Assembly: GCF_029338315.1 (NCBI RefSeq)
Contig: NZ_CP119795.1
Location: 48,832-112,831, forward strand
Length of the DNA: 64,000 nt
Origin: Haloarcula regularis
Lineage (GTDB): Archaea; Halobacteriota; Halobacteria; Halobacteriales; Haloarculaceae
Direction of reading: 5' to 3'
The position numbers were made by a program, and so were the translations under genes. Below the pieces are notes generated by a model. The model ran no database searches and was not told where the DNA came from. It worked only from the letters and a program-made list of their open reading frames with translations. Positions 42,913-52,214 of the stretch are shown here, piece by piece (position 1 is the stretch's first letter; each line of letters starts with the position of its first letter).

Positions 42913-42932
42913 GTTACCGGATTATTGGTAAC
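42913..42932. promoter_or_regulatory. Operator of the AbiE-like pair
   Basis: GTTACC (42913-42918) and GGTAAC (42927-42932) form a perfect inverted repeat with an 8-bp centre, 6 bp before the ATG of the helix-turn-helix antitoxin gene. ACTTTTAAC just upstream may be the TATA box. The layout suggests autoregulation. Confidence 0.5.
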
Positions 42933-42938
42933 CACCAG

Positions 42939-43613
42939 ATGTATGAGGTTCTCGACGACACCGCGGCGCAGGTCATCCTCACCATCGAGAGTGGTGACTC
43001 CATCCGCCGTGTCGCCCAACACCTCCACACGCCCTACGAGACAGTGAGACAGGCCGTCAATCGGCTGGAAGACGCAGGCTACGTTTCCTATGACGACGGC
43101 CTCACTGTCGTCGACCAGCGCGTACGCGACGCAGCGCTCGAGCTCGTCGCTGCCAGCGCCGGCGTCAGTCCACCATCCATCGAGGAAACGTACGTCATCC
43201 CACAATTCAGTGACTGGCCGTTCGCGTTCACGCGGATCGACGCCGTCTACGTGTGGACTCAGGGCGGCTACCAGGTCGGTCGCGACCCCGACGATTATCC
43301 ACTGTTCCTCGCTGTTCGTGAGCAGGACGTCGACGCCTGGAAGACATTTTTCGAGTGGTTCGACCTCCCGACCGCATTCGAACGACAGCCCCGAGACGAG
43401 TTGGACGGACCGCTGCAGATCGTCCTCGAGCCACGCGCGTCACTCGATATCGAGCACGTCGAAGGGTACCCGGTGATCCCGAGAGCAGAGACAATCGAGT
43501 ATATGCGCGAGAACTACGCCCAGTTCCAGTCGGGGCTGGCGATGCTCGACCGGATGTACGAGGACCTCGACCTCGGCGTCACGTATCGAGAGACCGAACG
43601 GGCACAGCCATGA
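42939..43613 (+). CDS. Helix-turn-helix antitoxin of an AbiE-like pair
   Basis: This 224-residue protein has an N-terminal winged helix (AAQVILTIESGDSIRRVAQHLHTPYETVRQAVNRLEDAG, residues 9-47) and a C-terminal domain of about 150 residues with a beta-rich core (DAVYVWTQGGYQVGRDPDDY). It precedes and overlaps a nucleotidyltransferase gene (ATGA at 43610-43613), the order of AbiEi/AbiEii systems. In those the HTH protein represses the operon and limits toxicity. The ATG at 42939 is preferred because upstream residues are not conserved-looking and the operator ends just before it. Confidence 0.7.
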   Translation: MYEVLDDTAAQVILTIESGDSIRRVAQHLHTPYETVRQAVNRLEDAGYVSYDDGLTVVDQRVRDAALELVAASAGVSPPSIEETYVIPQFSDWPFAFTRIDAVYVWTQGGYQVGRDPDDYPLFLAVREQDVDAWKTFFEWFDLPTAFERQPRDELDGPLQIVLEPRASLDIEHVEGYPVIPRAETIEYMRENYAQFQSGLAMLDRMYEDLDLGVTYRETERAQP

Positions 43614-44305
43614 GCTTCAACAACCGAAGTGACGCGCTCATCGAACTGCTCGAGGAGCTCACCCAAGAGGGCCACGAGTACGTTCTCGTCGGCGGGTACG
43701 CTGTCTCAGCGTTCAATGCTCGCTTCTCCACGGACCTCGATATCGTCGTCGCGCCGGACTCCAAGGCTGACTTCGTCGAGTTCCTCGAACAGCAGGGATT
43801 CGAGGAAACGGACAGTCACGCCAAGAAATGGTTCTACGACACCGAAGTAATCGAGTACGAGAAGCGGCTCACGCCGCAGCAGCCGATCGGCTTCGATCTC
43901 CTGGTAAACGGACTCGGGTGTCGCCAGACGGAGGCACAGTGGTCGTTCGACTACCTGTACGACCACAGCCACCAACAGGAGGTGAGCGGAGGTACAGTGA
44001 CGACCACAGCCAGAGTCATCGATGGGGCAGTCCTCGTCGCGGCAAAGCTCCATAGCGGCCGTGAAACAGACCTCCGGGACGTCCTGGCAGTAGCACAAGA
44101 AATCGATCTCGACACTGTCACGCCTCACCTTCGGCGAGGGGACGACGATGCGCTACGGGAGCAGCTTGAGCGTGGACTGGAGATCATAGAGAGCGATGAA
44201 CTCAAGCACGGGTATCGGAGTGACTTCGGGGCCTCAGCAGTCTCAGAAGAAACGGTCACCGCTCTCCAAGAGTATCTGTCTGCACAGATTAACCACCTGA
44301 GCTGA
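43610..44305 (+). CDS. Nucleotidyltransferase toxin (AbiEii/MenA-like)
   Basis: This 231-residue nucleotidyltransferase-fold protein has HEYVLVGGYAVSAFNARFST followed by DLDIVV, the GG(x)A...R-x-S/T-x-D-x-D arrangement with both catalytic aspartates. Its substrate in this family is typically tRNA or another nucleic acid. The helical second half (LRDVLAVAQEIDLDTVTPHL) matches the DUF1814-like region. Coupling to the upstream HTH protein makes a type IV-style toxin-antitoxin or abortive-infection pair. Flanking position beside parA suits plasmid stabilisation. Confidence 0.78.
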   Translation: MSFNNRSDALIELLEELTQEGHEYVLVGGYAVSAFNARFSTDLDIVVAPDSKADFVEFLEQQGFEETDSHAKKWFYDTEVIEYEKRLTPQQPIGFDLLVNGLGCRQTEAQWSFDYLYDHSHQQEVSGGTVTTTARVIDGAVLVAAKLHSGRETDLRDVLAVAQEIDLDTVTPHLRRGDDDALREQLERGLEIIESDELKHGYRSDFGASAVSEETVTALQEYLSAQINHLS

Positions 44306-44389
44306 AGCGGTCGGGACCCCCTTGATCGGAAGTGAAGATAGGGTCCTTCAGCGGTGTTTACAGTCAGTCAAAAAATTGGAGGGGCGGTG

Positions 44390-44662
44390 TCAGTCGACCG
44401 TCGCTAACACACGGACATCCGTAGCTGAGTGTCGTTCCCGTTCAGTACGAGCACCATGCTCGCGGAGGAACTCCTCAATACGATCGACAAGGAACTCCGC
44501 ATCCTCCCTATCGACGTGAACGATCAGCGTCGGTCGCTCCTTGTCGCTGTTCTCAATCACGAGCGAGACATCCTTGAATTCGTCCGGCTGTCTATACGCC
44601 TCGAACTCATCGGCGACCTGGTCGGCCAGGTCATCGAGTACCTCAATCGGTTCCTTTGTCAT
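44390..44662 (-). CDS. Small acidic hypothetical protein
   Basis: This 90-residue protein starts MTKEPIEVLDDLADQVADEF, followed by strands and a helix (DVSLVIENSDKERPTLIVHV, EDAEFLVDRIEEFLREHG). The alternating pattern suggests a compact alpha/beta fold. The ATG at 44662 is preferred to a longer frame whose first residues are Ser/Arg-rich and unlike the rest. It follows the nucleotidyltransferase gene convergently with an 84-bp gap. Family not recognised. Confidence 0.5.
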   Translation of the reverse strand: MTKEPIEVLDDLADQVADEFEAYRQPDEFKDVSLVIENSDKERPTLIVHVDREDAEFLVDRIEEFLREHGARTERERHSATDVRVLATVD

Positions 44663-44817
44663 AGATTGAATTTCGGCCTTGGAAGTTGTGCCATCGTGAA
44701 CGAACGGAGAGGGCGTAACGTGACTTTCAGAACCACATCCATCAGACAAACTCGAACGGAACCTTCTCACACCGATGGTTTACCGAGAAGCAGATTGATC
44801 CACAGAAAGAACAGCAG

Positions 44818-45252
44818 TTAGAATGCTCGTGGATCGCTATCGACAATGCTCGCAAACGCGACATTCTCCTGAACTTGTTCAATTTCGACGATTGGCTCGT
44901 CGCCGGGTTGAGCGCCGGGAACGATCACGACGTAGCCACGTTCGACTTTTGCGATACCATCGCCCTGATCGCCGACTGTCTCGATGGTCACATCACGTAC
45001 TTCGCCTTCCTCCACGGGAGGTCCTGAGGAAGAATGGCTCGCAGTCTCACGAGAAGGTGCTCTCTGTGACCCCTGTTGTACTGACGACCCCGTCGAGACA
45101 GAAGATTCCAGAATAGCTACTCGATACGTTTCGTCAGCTGATAACGCTTCATAGTTGATTTCATTCGAAGGGACCTCCACTATGTACGTCCCATCCTGCT
45201 CTTTAATTGGAGCACTGAACAGAGAGCGAAGGGAGCTGGGAATTTCGACCAT
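44818..45252 (-). CDS. TRAM-domain protein
   Basis: This 144-residue protein starts MVEIPSSLRSLFSAPIKEQD, a familiar haloarchaeal opening. Its C-terminal TRAM beta-barrel reads VEEGEVRDVTIETVGDQGDG, IAKVERGYVVIVPGAQPGDE, then VEIEQVQENVAFASIV. A Ser-rich linker separates the parts. TRAM domains bind RNA or tRNA, and in archaea free TRAM proteins act like cold-shock RNA chaperones. The start is set at the conserved MVEIP. It follows the helicase gene by 37 bp on the same strand and might be cotranscribed. Confidence 0.82.
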   Translation of the reverse strand: MVEIPSSLRSLFSAPIKEQDGTYIVEVPSNEINYEALSADETYRVAILESSVSTGSSVQQGSQRAPSRETASHSSSGPPVEEGEVRDVTIETVGDQGDGIAKVERGYVVIVPGAQPGDEPIVEIEQVQENVAFASIVDSDPRAF

Positions 45253-45289
45253 TGAGTTTCTAGTGATCAGTATCCACGAGACAAGTAAT

Positions 45290-48139
45290 TTAAACACTAT
45301 GTGTTAGCACTAGCTCTCGAAGAGCCGCCTTATCGAGAGGGGTAATATTGTGACGAGTGCCATCATCGGTGTAGAAAATAGACGCAGTGACCGACCGCTC
45401 TGGATATTGGTCGGCGACGACGTGGTAGTATATACTGAGCTGTTTCTGGTATTCATCTTCTGCGTGCGTTGTGAGATCGGTTTTGTAGTCAACGATCTCA
45501 ACACGGTCAGATGTCACGTGGAGCAAGTCGATGATGCCGCCGATCGTTACCTTCTCGCCGTCGACGGTAAGCGGAAGGAACGCATCGATCTCGGCTCTCG
45601 TCTCACCCTCGAGTGAGTCGAGTAACGCCTTGACGTGCTCTTTGTCAGGGTTATCGCCGGTTTCGACTGCTTCACCGAGAACATACCGTTCCGCAAACTC
45701 GTGGACGTCTGACCCGAACTCCATTCCCCGGCCGCCGGTATTCCCTTCGAAGACTGCGTCATCGATGAAGGTGTGTGGTGAGTAGCTTGCCGGTCCATCA
45801 GGCTCCGGAATATCGACCGTGTAGGTCGAATGCTCGCCGGGTTCTGGGTCGAACGCAGATAGATCGGGGTCGATATCTTCGACATCAACGGGGAGTGAAT
45901 CGAGGAACGAATTTGGGTCAGTACCGCCAGTCAAGACGAGGTGGCTCTCAGCACGCGTGACAGCCACATAGAGAAGCCGACGTTCCTCGTCGTAGTTCTG
46001 GGGGAGGCAGCGATTGAGGACGTCTGTCTTCCAGTTGTCGTAGACGTGTGGGACATCGTGTGCGTCCTCTGAGTACACCTTCCGCTGACGGAGGCCAATC
46101 GGGTCGGTGTAGGCGATGTCGCTTCCACTGCCACCGGAGGACGGGAATTTGTTCGCGTTCATATTTGCGAGGATGACGATCGGGTATTCGAGCCCTTTCG
46201 TCGCGTGGATCGTTTGGACAGTCACCGCGTTCGTCCCAGCCCCGGCGTCGACGTCGTGTGTACTCCCATCAGCAATCGCCTCCTCGATGAATCGGATCAG
46301 CTCCCCACGGGTGAACGTCGTCGTCCCGTGAACCGACTGAATAGTGTCGAGAACGACGTCTGCGGTCGGGCCGGAACGGCCGTACTGTTCGAACACGCGT
46401 CGGGCGACGCCGCCGAACGTCTCCAAATCCCGTAGATCCTCTCGGAATGCGACCATAGCTTCGGGATATGCCTCACGCTCGATGATCGTCTTCGTCTCGT
46501 CAATCGTGTAGCCAGCCTCTTCGAGGACGAGTGCCCACCCGCGTTCAGCGTCACGTTCGAGGATACGCAACCACGCTAACACCAGCTTCGCGGCGTCGGT
46601 CCGGAAGACCTCGATCCCACCCTCGTAGGCCATCGGCAGACCGAACTTACTCGCCGTATCGAGCAGATCCCGACCGAAATCGCGGGTTCGCGTCAACACA
46701 GCGATGTCGCCGTACTCCGGAGCGCGATACGTGCCGTCTTCGCCTTCGACGGCGTAGTCGTCGTTGTCGACGATTGCGTCGATCTTCGTGAGAATGGCCT
46801 CGTGTTCGTCCTCACTCGTGAGCGCCTCGATGTAGCTATCATCTCGATCTGTATCGGCAGTCAGTGGTGTTGCCTGCTCGGAGATAGCCTCCGCATCCAG
46901 AGATTCGTTCTTTGTCGCACGGGCAGTCAGGGCGTGGGTAGAGAAGTCCAAGATGGACTGCGTCGACCGGTAATTCCGCGTCAGCTGCTTATCGTCAATC
47001 GGCGTCGTCGGGAACGTGACTCGATCGACGTCCCGATTCAGCTCCGCGGCAAATCGTTCGAGGCGATCGTCGAACTCGCGGATGTTGTCGACGTCCGCGT
47101 ACTGGAAGCTGTAGATGCTCTGTTTCCAGTCGCCGACCACACAGATGTTGTTCGTGCCGGCGAGCAGCAGCGTGAGTTTGAACTGGATCTCACTGGAGTC
47201 TTGGAACTCGTCGGCCATCACGTACTCGTACCCCAGCTGCTCTCGGAGGTCGTGATCCTCACATAGAAGCACGAACGCGAACAGCTGAAGGAACCCGAAG
47301 TTCAGGTAGTTCCGCCGAAGCGCAAACTCAAGATAGGCGTGATATACGTCGTGGACGAACCGCTTGAGAGCCGTTCGGTCCTCCTCGAAGACACGTTTAG
47401 CGAGGTCCGCCGGGACTTGCTTGCCATCGCCGCGGATGTCCCACTTTGCGGGCGCCTTCGGGAGATACGTCTTATCTTCACCATACTGATAGAGCTTCTT
47501 TCGAAGCTTCGATTGCTTGCTTCCGCCGTTCCGTGGTTCATTCCGGTCGGTGAACAGCGTCTCGAACGCCTCAAAGTCCCCATCGAGGTGTGACTCGCTG
47601 TTCCGGTACCAGCCATCCGCAGTGGGGAACACACCCTTTGCGGAAAGTTCCTTGATCAGATCGAGTAGCTCCGACGTCTCCGACAATGCCGTGAAGAACT
47701 CGTCATACTCTGGGTGATTATCGATGAACTGTCCGATGAACTCACGAAACAGTGCCTGTTCAATGATTTCGTCTTCGATAATCCGTGTCGAGCCAGTGAT
47801 CGTCTCATCAATCCCGAGGGACATCGGTGCGTCGTGTCCGTATTCGTCGAGCAGGTCGTGTGACAGCGAGTGGAACGTTTGGATCGGTGCGTTCGCGAGT
47901 TCCCGCATCCCGTACTCGCTGTGACGGACAATCCGCTCTCGCATCTCCTCGGCCGCGTTGTTCGTAAAGGTCACCAACAGCACGTCTTCGGGTTCGACGC
48001 CATCTTGGGCGACAGTGTTTGCGTATCGCCGGGTAACGGTGAACGTCTTCCCGGTGCCAGCACCCGCGTCGACGAGATAGAGGCCATCAGTCGCCTCGAT
48101 GAGGTCGCGTTGCTCCGGGTTTGGGTCGGCGCCGCTCAT
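45290..48139 (-). CDS. AddA/RecB-like helicase-nuclease
   Basis: This 949-residue superfamily 1A helicase has Walker A DAGAGTGKTFTVTRRY (about 22-37), motif II MADEFQDSSEIQ (about 310), SFQYADVDN, motif V TIHATKGLEYPIV and motif VI YVAVTRAESHL. A C-terminal RecB-like nuclease carries SDVHEFAERYVLG, GGIIDLL and VEIVDYKTDL. It should unwind and degrade double-stranded DNA ends, for repair or against invading DNA. Its start overlaps the AddB-like stop (48136-48139), so the two form an AddAB-type complex. Such systems are unusual in archaea, which mostly rely on Mre11-Rad50-HerA-NurA. Confidence 0.86.
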   Translation of the reverse strand: MSGADPNPEQRDLIEATDGLYLVDAGAGTGKTFTVTRRYANTVAQDGVEPEDVLLVTFTNNAAEEMRERIVRHSEYGMRELANAPIQTFHSLSHDLLDEYGHDAPMSLGIDETITGSTRIIEDEIIEQALFREFIGQFIDNHPEYDEFFTALSETSELLDLIKELSAKGVFPTADGWYRNSESHLDGDFEAFETLFTDRNEPRNGGSKQSKLRKKLYQYGEDKTYLPKAPAKWDIRGDGKQVPADLAKRVFEEDRTALKRFVHDVYHAYLEFALRRNYLNFGFLQLFAFVLLCEDHDLREQLGYEYVMADEFQDSSEIQFKLTLLLAGTNNICVVGDWKQSIYSFQYADVDNIREFDDRLERFAAELNRDVDRVTFPTTPIDDKQLTRNYRSTQSILDFSTHALTARATKNESLDAEAISEQATPLTADTDRDDSYIEALTSEDEHEAILTKIDAIVDNDDYAVEGEDGTYRAPEYGDIAVLTRTRDFGRDLLDTASKFGLPMAYEGGIEVFRTDAAKLVLAWLRILERDAERGWALVLEEAGYTIDETKTIIEREAYPEAMVAFREDLRDLETFGGVARRVFEQYGRSGPTADVVLDTIQSVHGTTTFTRGELIRFIEEAIADGSTHDVDAGAGTNAVTVQTIHATKGLEYPIVILANMNANKFPSSGGSGSDIAYTDPIGLRQRKVYSEDAHDVPHVYDNWKTDVLNRCLPQNYDEERRLLYVAVTRAESHLVLTGGTDPNSFLDSLPVDVEDIDPDLSAFDPEPGEHSTYTVDIPEPDGPASYSPHTFIDDAVFEGNTGGRGMEFGSDVHEFAERYVLGEAVETGDNPDKEHVKALLDSLEGETRAEIDAFLPLTVDGEKVTIGGIIDLLHVTSDRVEIVDYKTDLTTHAEDEYQKQLSIYYHVVADQYPERSVTASIFYTDDGTRHNITPLDKAALRELVLTHSV

Positions 48140-50719
48140 TGTTCACCCTCTAAGAGAAGGTCACGATTGTCTACCCGTCGGTAGTTCGTCTCGTCGGCAA
48201 GCCCCTCGATGGGGAATTCCTCGTCGCCAGTGCGGCGTCGGTTGAGTTCCGTCAGTCGCTCGTCGACAAATGATTCGAACGCATCGAGATCACTCTTGAA
48301 GAATGCACCCTTCTGCCGGTCGACGATTGCTCGCATCACCTGCTTGCTCCCCGTCGTCACGTACTTGTACTCGCCAATCTCCGCTTGGAGTCGATCGATC
48401 ATCGTCTGTCCGAACTCGGACTCGATGAGTTCGTCGCTATCGGTCGTCTCGACGAGCTGCGCAGCATCGAAGAGCGCGGCGTACGTCTGATAGTCAATCT
48501 TCGAGAGAATCTTTTGGCACTTCTGTGCCCCCTCCTCACGGAGATACTCGAAGAATTCCTCACGTTGCACGTGCTCGGTGAGCGACTCCGGGTAGTATGT
48601 CACAGTCGTCAGCGCGTCGTCGACGTCGGCGTCGCCGGCGATCACGTCGTCGACGAGTTCGGTGACGTAGAAGAAGGTGAACGAGAGTTGGTCACCCGGA
48701 CGTTGTGATCGCCAATAGGTGAGATAAAGTGCTGCCTGAAAGTCAGGCTCGTCTGTCGGCTCGTCAATCGCAGCGTGTTTGACGATTGAGGTGGCGCTGC
48801 TCTCGCTGCCACTCTTGTAGTCGAGCAGTTCTTGCTGCGACTGAACGAGGTCGATCATTCCGTTGATGCCCAGTTCTTCATCAGTAAACCGGCGTTCAGT
48901 CACGGGAGTCAACATCCCGACCGAAGTGGGCGGCGACGGCATTGTCACCCCCACTGGACGGCGTCAGAAACGCGCCCTCGGTCGGCTGGTTCGCGTCAAA
49001 ATATGAGACGATCGTTTCGAGGCTCGCACGATATTCAGTGCGCCGGGTCCGTTCGTCGACGGAGCGAACCAGCGGACGGACGTCCTCGAGCATAAGTTCG
49101 ACGACCTCCGAGAGTGTCTCCTCGCCAACTGCGTCCGGATGGTTGACGTAGAACTCCGCGAAGTCGTGGAGAAGGTTGCCTTCGGTAAGATACGCCTTCT
49201 CCGGACCGTCGACGACCCGGCTGAAGTAGTAGTCCCGCGGTGAGTTCACGTAGGTGTTGAGACTCGACTTGCTGATCGTCTCGACCGGGTCGGGAGTCAC
49301 ACCGACAGGTCCGTTCTCGAATCCGTCACCAACTCGTGCTGCGGTTTCGATCTGATGACTTGTCGAAGGTAGATCGGAGAAGCGGTCGTACTCCGGTTCG
49401 AGGAGCTCTTCGAAGTACAGGCACGGCGTCACGGGTGATCCGCCGGTCGCATCTTGGACGAGATAGTGTTGCTGGCTGCCGCTCTGCAACAGCAGCTGGA
49501 AGCTCTTAAGATTCCGTGTAAACTGGGCGTCCTGGTCGACCCACGGACGACGTGGGGCCGAGTGGGTCCAGCGGTCGTCAAGCCCGAGGTAGAAGACAAC
49601 CTCACGACCCACGTACGACGCTGATTTCGCATCGGCGAGCAAGACACCCTCGTTCTCTCGATCGACCGGCACCTCGTAGGTCTGGAGATAGAACGACAAA
49701 TCGTCGAGGCGCGCTTCCGTGATGGATTCGTCCGCGATGGTGAGTGTCTCCAGTTCCTCCCGGAAGGCATCCAACGTGTCGCCGGCGTGGCGTTCAAACA
49801 CTGAAAGAGCATCCGAGAACGTGTACTCTTGGACATCGTGGCAGAAGTCGATCAGCCACTTGAGATCTCCATCGTCAAGCTCGTGCAGTCGCTTGTTTGT
49901 GTCAGCGTCGACGACGTCACAATCGAAGACCGTCAACAGCGACCGGATCTCGCTTATTCGGGTATCAGTCCCCCGGTGGGCGGTTCGGAGGAGGTGGAGG
50001 AACAACCGATGTTCGCTGCGATCTGTGAAACCCGGCCCGCCAAAAAACGGGATATCAGCCGCTTCGAGCGCGGACTCAATAAGCGGTGAGTATTCGCTTT
50101 CCTGGTCGAGAACAATCCCGACGTTATCAGCGTTCTCGTCATTGACGGAATCAACGACGGTCTCCACGATCGCCGTCGGTGAATCGTGTATACGGAACGG
50201 CGGGAGCTTGAACTCCGTGTCAGTAAAGAGGTCGACCGTGTCGTACTCGGCGGGCAGATACGCTCGTTCGAGTTGGGTGAGCATCGCCGGCTCGACGACG
50301 ACTACGTCGAGATCCGGTTCGATGGTCTCGTTCGTGAGTTTCATCGAGGCGGTCTCGAGTTCCGCGATTCGCTCCACAGCTCGTTCGGTGGCGTCGTCGA
50401 CGTAGCCGTCGTACTCGAAAATAGCGTCGTGTGATCCTCGGTGTTCCCAACACTGGAGGATATTCCCAACCGCGTAGGCGCACCGTTTCCACGAAATATC
50501 CTCGTTGGCGATCATACCGAGAAATGCAAGGCGGTCTTCAGACTCTTGACGGCGACCGACCGCGAGGCGACGAGGTGGGATGGCAAATGGCCCAAGATGT
50601 GGCCGATCGAGGTAGCGGTTGAGGGCACTCGCAAGCGGTCCGTCCGGGGTAATCACCCGGTCGTACGATTGAATCTCTTCGTAGAGTTGGCGTGGAGATT
50701 TGGCGCGAGGAAATGGCAC
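48136..50719 (-). pseudogene. AddB-like nuclease, frameshifted
   Basis: The first 600 residues (50719 to about 48900) hold a helicase-like fold without a Walker A (ITPDGPLASALNRYLDRPHL, EVVFYLGLDD) and the AddB-type region SKSSLNTYVNSPRDYYFSRV and GNLLHDFAEFYVN. The frame then stops at DVDSRD. With one base restored near 48903 it continues VTERRFTDEELGINGMIDLV and LLDYKSGSESSATS, the catalytic GxxD...DYKSG of a RecB-like nuclease, and on to 48136. The full protein would be about 860 residues. The iron-sulfur cysteines of bacterial AddB are not evident. It forms an operon with the AddA-like gene. Confidence 0.72.
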
Positions 50720-51010
50720 GCACAGAGACAGTTAGCGATGTCGGTTAAATCTTTGTTAGAATACCATACCCTCTGATCGATAGAGGTACTCAATAATATC
50801 ACTCAGCCGTAATTCAAACGGTGATTCAGGCTGTGATTAGCGCATAATCAGGACCACTCTGTTGAATTCCCAGGCAGCGCGGGAATCGAGAGGGAATACA
50901 CGGCCATCAGGCTCCAATGCTAGCGGATCCTCACACGCGAACAGTCAGTCGATTATACTTCCACCTTGCTTGGCGACGGTTTAGTGCATTCAGCGCCCAC
51001 AAATCTGTGT
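50720..51010. other. Intergenic region with palindrome related to 40831
   Basis: This is a divergent gap between the AddB-like gene and the Ser-rich protein. It contains TGATTA (50834-50839), TAATCA (50845-50850) and then GGACCAC, matching one half of the palindrome at 40831-40860. The rest, including 50860-51010, shows no feature I can support beyond presumptive promoters. Confidence 0.45.
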
Positions 51011-51379
51011 ATGAGTGACGATTCAGGCAGCGATTCTAGCAACGATTCTTCGAACGACACGTCCTCTGGCGACAGCGGCCGTGACGCACTTGCCGCCAAC
51101 AAAAACCGGCATGCTGAAGACGAACGCTATCAAGCCGCCAACAGCGCTCAAAAATCCGGCAACCGCGAGACCAAACGTCGCGAGAATGCTGGCATAAAAG
51201 ACACGAGCAGCTCGGACTGGGATACCCACGAAAAAAGTGCTGACAAGAAACCGTCTGGTGGCAATGAGGTTCCCTCAGCCGACGAAGTATCGATCCCCAG
51301 CAGCGTTGACCCTGATGCACCCTCAAACTCTAGCGGAGACCAATCCGACACATCCAGTAGGTCTGAGAGCAGCGAATAA
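51011..51379 (+). CDS. Ser/Asp-rich disordered protein
   Basis: This 122-residue protein is low in complexity and highly polar (MSDDSGSDSSNDSSNDTSSG at the start, many Ser, Asp, Asn and Lys). It has no hydrophobic core, so it is probably disordered. The ATG at 51011 is chosen since the composition is continuous from there. The next gene, a membrane protein, starts 12 bp later and is probably cotranscribed. A tether or charged adaptor role is possible, but no family is recognised. Confidence 0.5.
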   Translation: MSDDSGSDSSNDSSNDTSSGDSGRDALAANKNRHAEDERYQAANSAQKSGNRETKRRENAGIKDTSSSDWDTHEKSADKKPSGGNEVPSADEVSIPSSVDPDAPSNSSGDQSDTSSRSESSE

Positions 51380-51391
51380 CCTGGAACACGA

Positions 51392-52132
51392 ATGGCCAGC
51401 CTTCCGGGTAACGCGATCTTCTACGGCGTCCTCATAGCCCCGGGCTTCGTCGCGGTGATGACCGCGGTTTCGCTGGCCGCGATCGAAGACGATATCAAAC
51501 AGTTTGTCCTGCTCGTCTGGAGCCTCGTATCCAGCCTCTTGATAGACGCCCTGTTTATCGGTGCGTACCAGATCTTCGTCGAGCCTATTACCTCGTTCTC
51601 GCAGTTCCAGGGCATCCTGTTCGACCCCGCATTCCGTATCGGGTACATCCTTGTCATCTTCGCAGTATCTCTGTTCGTCGGCGTGATGTACGCTGCTGCC
51701 ATCCTCATCGATCTTCCGGGTATCCTGCGGGGCATCATTCAGGCGAAGATGCAGGTGTCATACTCACGGCGCCAGCCGTGGGAGAATTACCTCAAACACG
51801 CCGACCAGGTGATGGTAAAGACCAGTGACGACCAGTTGTATATCGGTGATGTCTCCGGGTGGAGCCGTGCCAACCGCCAGAAAGAGCTCCGTATCACCGA
51901 CCCGCACCGGTACAACGAGAAGGAACAGGAGTTCGAGCCGGTCGGTGGGCCGGAACAGCTCTTCCTGAATGATGATATCAAGCGTATCACCGTGTTGAAG
52001 ACCGACCAGATCCTCTCGATTCGGGAACGGGTCTGGGGTGGGATGGTTGCGTTTGGGAGCTGGCTCGATCCTAGAGAGAGTTGGATCGATCCCAGGGATT
52101 CTGGCAACCAACCCGATCCTGACACAGAGTAG
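51392..52132 (+). CDS. DUF6338-like membrane protein
   Basis: This 246-residue protein has three membrane helices (about 9-30, 38-60 and 82-110), followed by a cytosolic domain with YLKHADQVMVKTSDDQLYIG and VSGWSRANRQKELRITDPHR, an Sm/SH3-like beta pattern. This arrangement (N-terminal helices, then a small beta-barrel) matches DUF6338 proteins, which occur beside restriction and defence genes. It lies between the Ser-rich protein and a restriction-modification gene, on the same strand as both. Confidence 0.6.
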   Translation: MASLPGNAIFYGVLIAPGFVAVMTAVSLAAIEDDIKQFVLLVWSLVSSLLIDALFIGAYQIFVEPITSFSQFQGILFDPAFRIGYILVIFAVSLFVGVMYAAAILIDLPGILRGIIQAKMQVSYSRRQPWENYLKHADQVMVKTSDDQLYIGDVSGWSRANRQKELRITDPHRYNEKEQEFEPVGGPEQLFLNDDIKRITVLKTDQILSIRERVWGGMVAFGSWLDPRESWIDPRDSGNQPDPDTE

Positions 52133-52214
52133 GTCCCCGCGAGCAAACCCAAGGAAGTGAATGAAGAAGCGTGGGATTTCATTACCCCAGCGCTAATCGT
52201 TCTGATCAACACCA

